Assembly (NCBI GenBank): GCA_023663225.1
Contig: JAMPHU010000035.1
Coordinates: forward strand, 1 to 32,253
DNA length: 32,253 bases
Direction: 5' to 3'
Source of the DNA: Candidatus Gastranaerophilales bacterium
Lineage (GTDB): Bacteria; Bacillota; Clostridia; Lachnospirales; Lachnospiraceae
Under the pieces are notes generated by a model, which saw nothing but the letters and a program-made list of their open reading frames with translations, did no database searches and had not been told where the DNA came from. Below, piece by piece: positions 32,034 through 32,253 of this stretch (position 1 is its first letter; each line of letters begins with the position of its first letter). Position numbers and translations under genes: made by a program.

Positions 32034-32049
32034 AATAATTGGCAATAAC

Positions 32050-32072
32050 AAAAAATCAACAATTTTGTCGAT
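32050..32072 (-). terminator. Terminator of the right-edge gene
   Basis: On the minus strand ATCGACA and TTGTTGAT (with one G-T pair) form a short hairpin followed by six T residues, about 20 bases after the stop at 32093. The stem is AT-rich and fairly weak. Confidence 0.5.
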
Positions 32073-32092
32073 GCAGCATTCTCCTCAAAAAA

Positions 32093-32253
32093 TTATTCGG
32101 GTTCCTGCTCTAAATCAACATACTCGATCTCCATATCCAAATCTTCCACTTCCATATCGTCATCCGACTCAGAAACCTCTAAATCTTCTATGTCATACTC
32201 CGATTCATTGATCATCTGAAACTTCAGCTTCTTCGTATTTCTTCCCTCCCGCT
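32093..32253 (-). CDS. C-terminal end of an unidentified gene with an acidic tail
   Basis: The minus frame from the window edge to the TAA at 32093 gives about 52 residues. It begins GRNTKKLKFQMINESEYDIE and continues as an extremely acidic tail (repeated ED, DDD and EVED groups) ending LEQEPE. The gene's start lies outside the window. The tail alone cannot identify it. It has a plausible terminator downstream. The 60 bases between this and the Rpn terminator hold nothing else. Confidence 0.65.
   Translation of the reverse strand, partial: REGRNTKKLKFQMINESEYDIEDLEVSESDDDMEVEDLDMEIEYVDLEQEPE

Overview
The window comes from a low-to-mid GC, endospore-forming Firmicute of class Clostridia, most likely Lachnospiraceae. 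This rests on gene content and order: the yicC-remA-rpoZ-rimO-pgsA-cinA run, rqcH beside yicC, a single-chain PurL of about 1265 residues, a SpoVB-like flippase next to glgA, a Spo0A-type effector domain, DUF4317, and an Rpn-family nuclease remnant of a type common in gut Clostridia. Nearly all genes have a clear GGAGG-type ribosome site. I see no rRNA, tRNA, CRISPR array, prophage or intact insertion sequence.

Region 1 (1-4873, minus strand) is a housekeeping operon read from a near-consensus promoter: yicC, remA, rpoZ, rimO, pgsA, cinA. The guanylate kinase gene that sits between remA and rpoZ in Bacillus is missing. Region 2 (4807-5520) is a 714-base gene-free gap between divergent promoters. 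It holds three separate foldback structures. One is a 190-base imperfect palindrome with a second copy at 22345-22537, and two pairs of compensating base changes separate the copies. Region 3 (5521-11280) carries rqcH (ribosome quality control), converging on a SpoVB/MurJ-type flippase and glgA, then a Spo0A DNA-binding domain with no receiver domain. Region 4 (11281-15101) has a DUF4317 protein, a TtcA-family thiolase and a PAS/GGDEF protein.

Region 5 (15121-22339) is the least familiar part. It contains an orphan LytTR regulator, a FliD C-terminal-like protein with no flagellar genes nearby, an unknown 153-residue protein, a coiled-coil protein, a 527-residue protein with a nucleotidyltransferase-like signature, a SpoIID/peptidoglycan-binding/LysM protein, and a divergent secreted LysM protein. 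Three intergenic gaps in this cluster each carry a pair of related repeats with an exact 20-base period (core CACAAAAC on the plus strand). In the best case the pair lies just upstream of a -35 box, which is the layout of LytTR target sites. I infer a small, locally controlled envelope or spore-surface system.

Region 6 (22340-31026) holds the second foldback copy, a lone unknown gene, a CLC antiporter resembling the fluoride branch, a degenerate EAL-HDOD protein, purL directly downstream of a TetR regulator, and a small DUF6508-like protein. Region 7 (31027-32253) is accessory: another foldback, an Rpn-family gene with its nuclease core deleted, two terminators facing each other, and the acidic C-terminus of a gene entering from the right edge.
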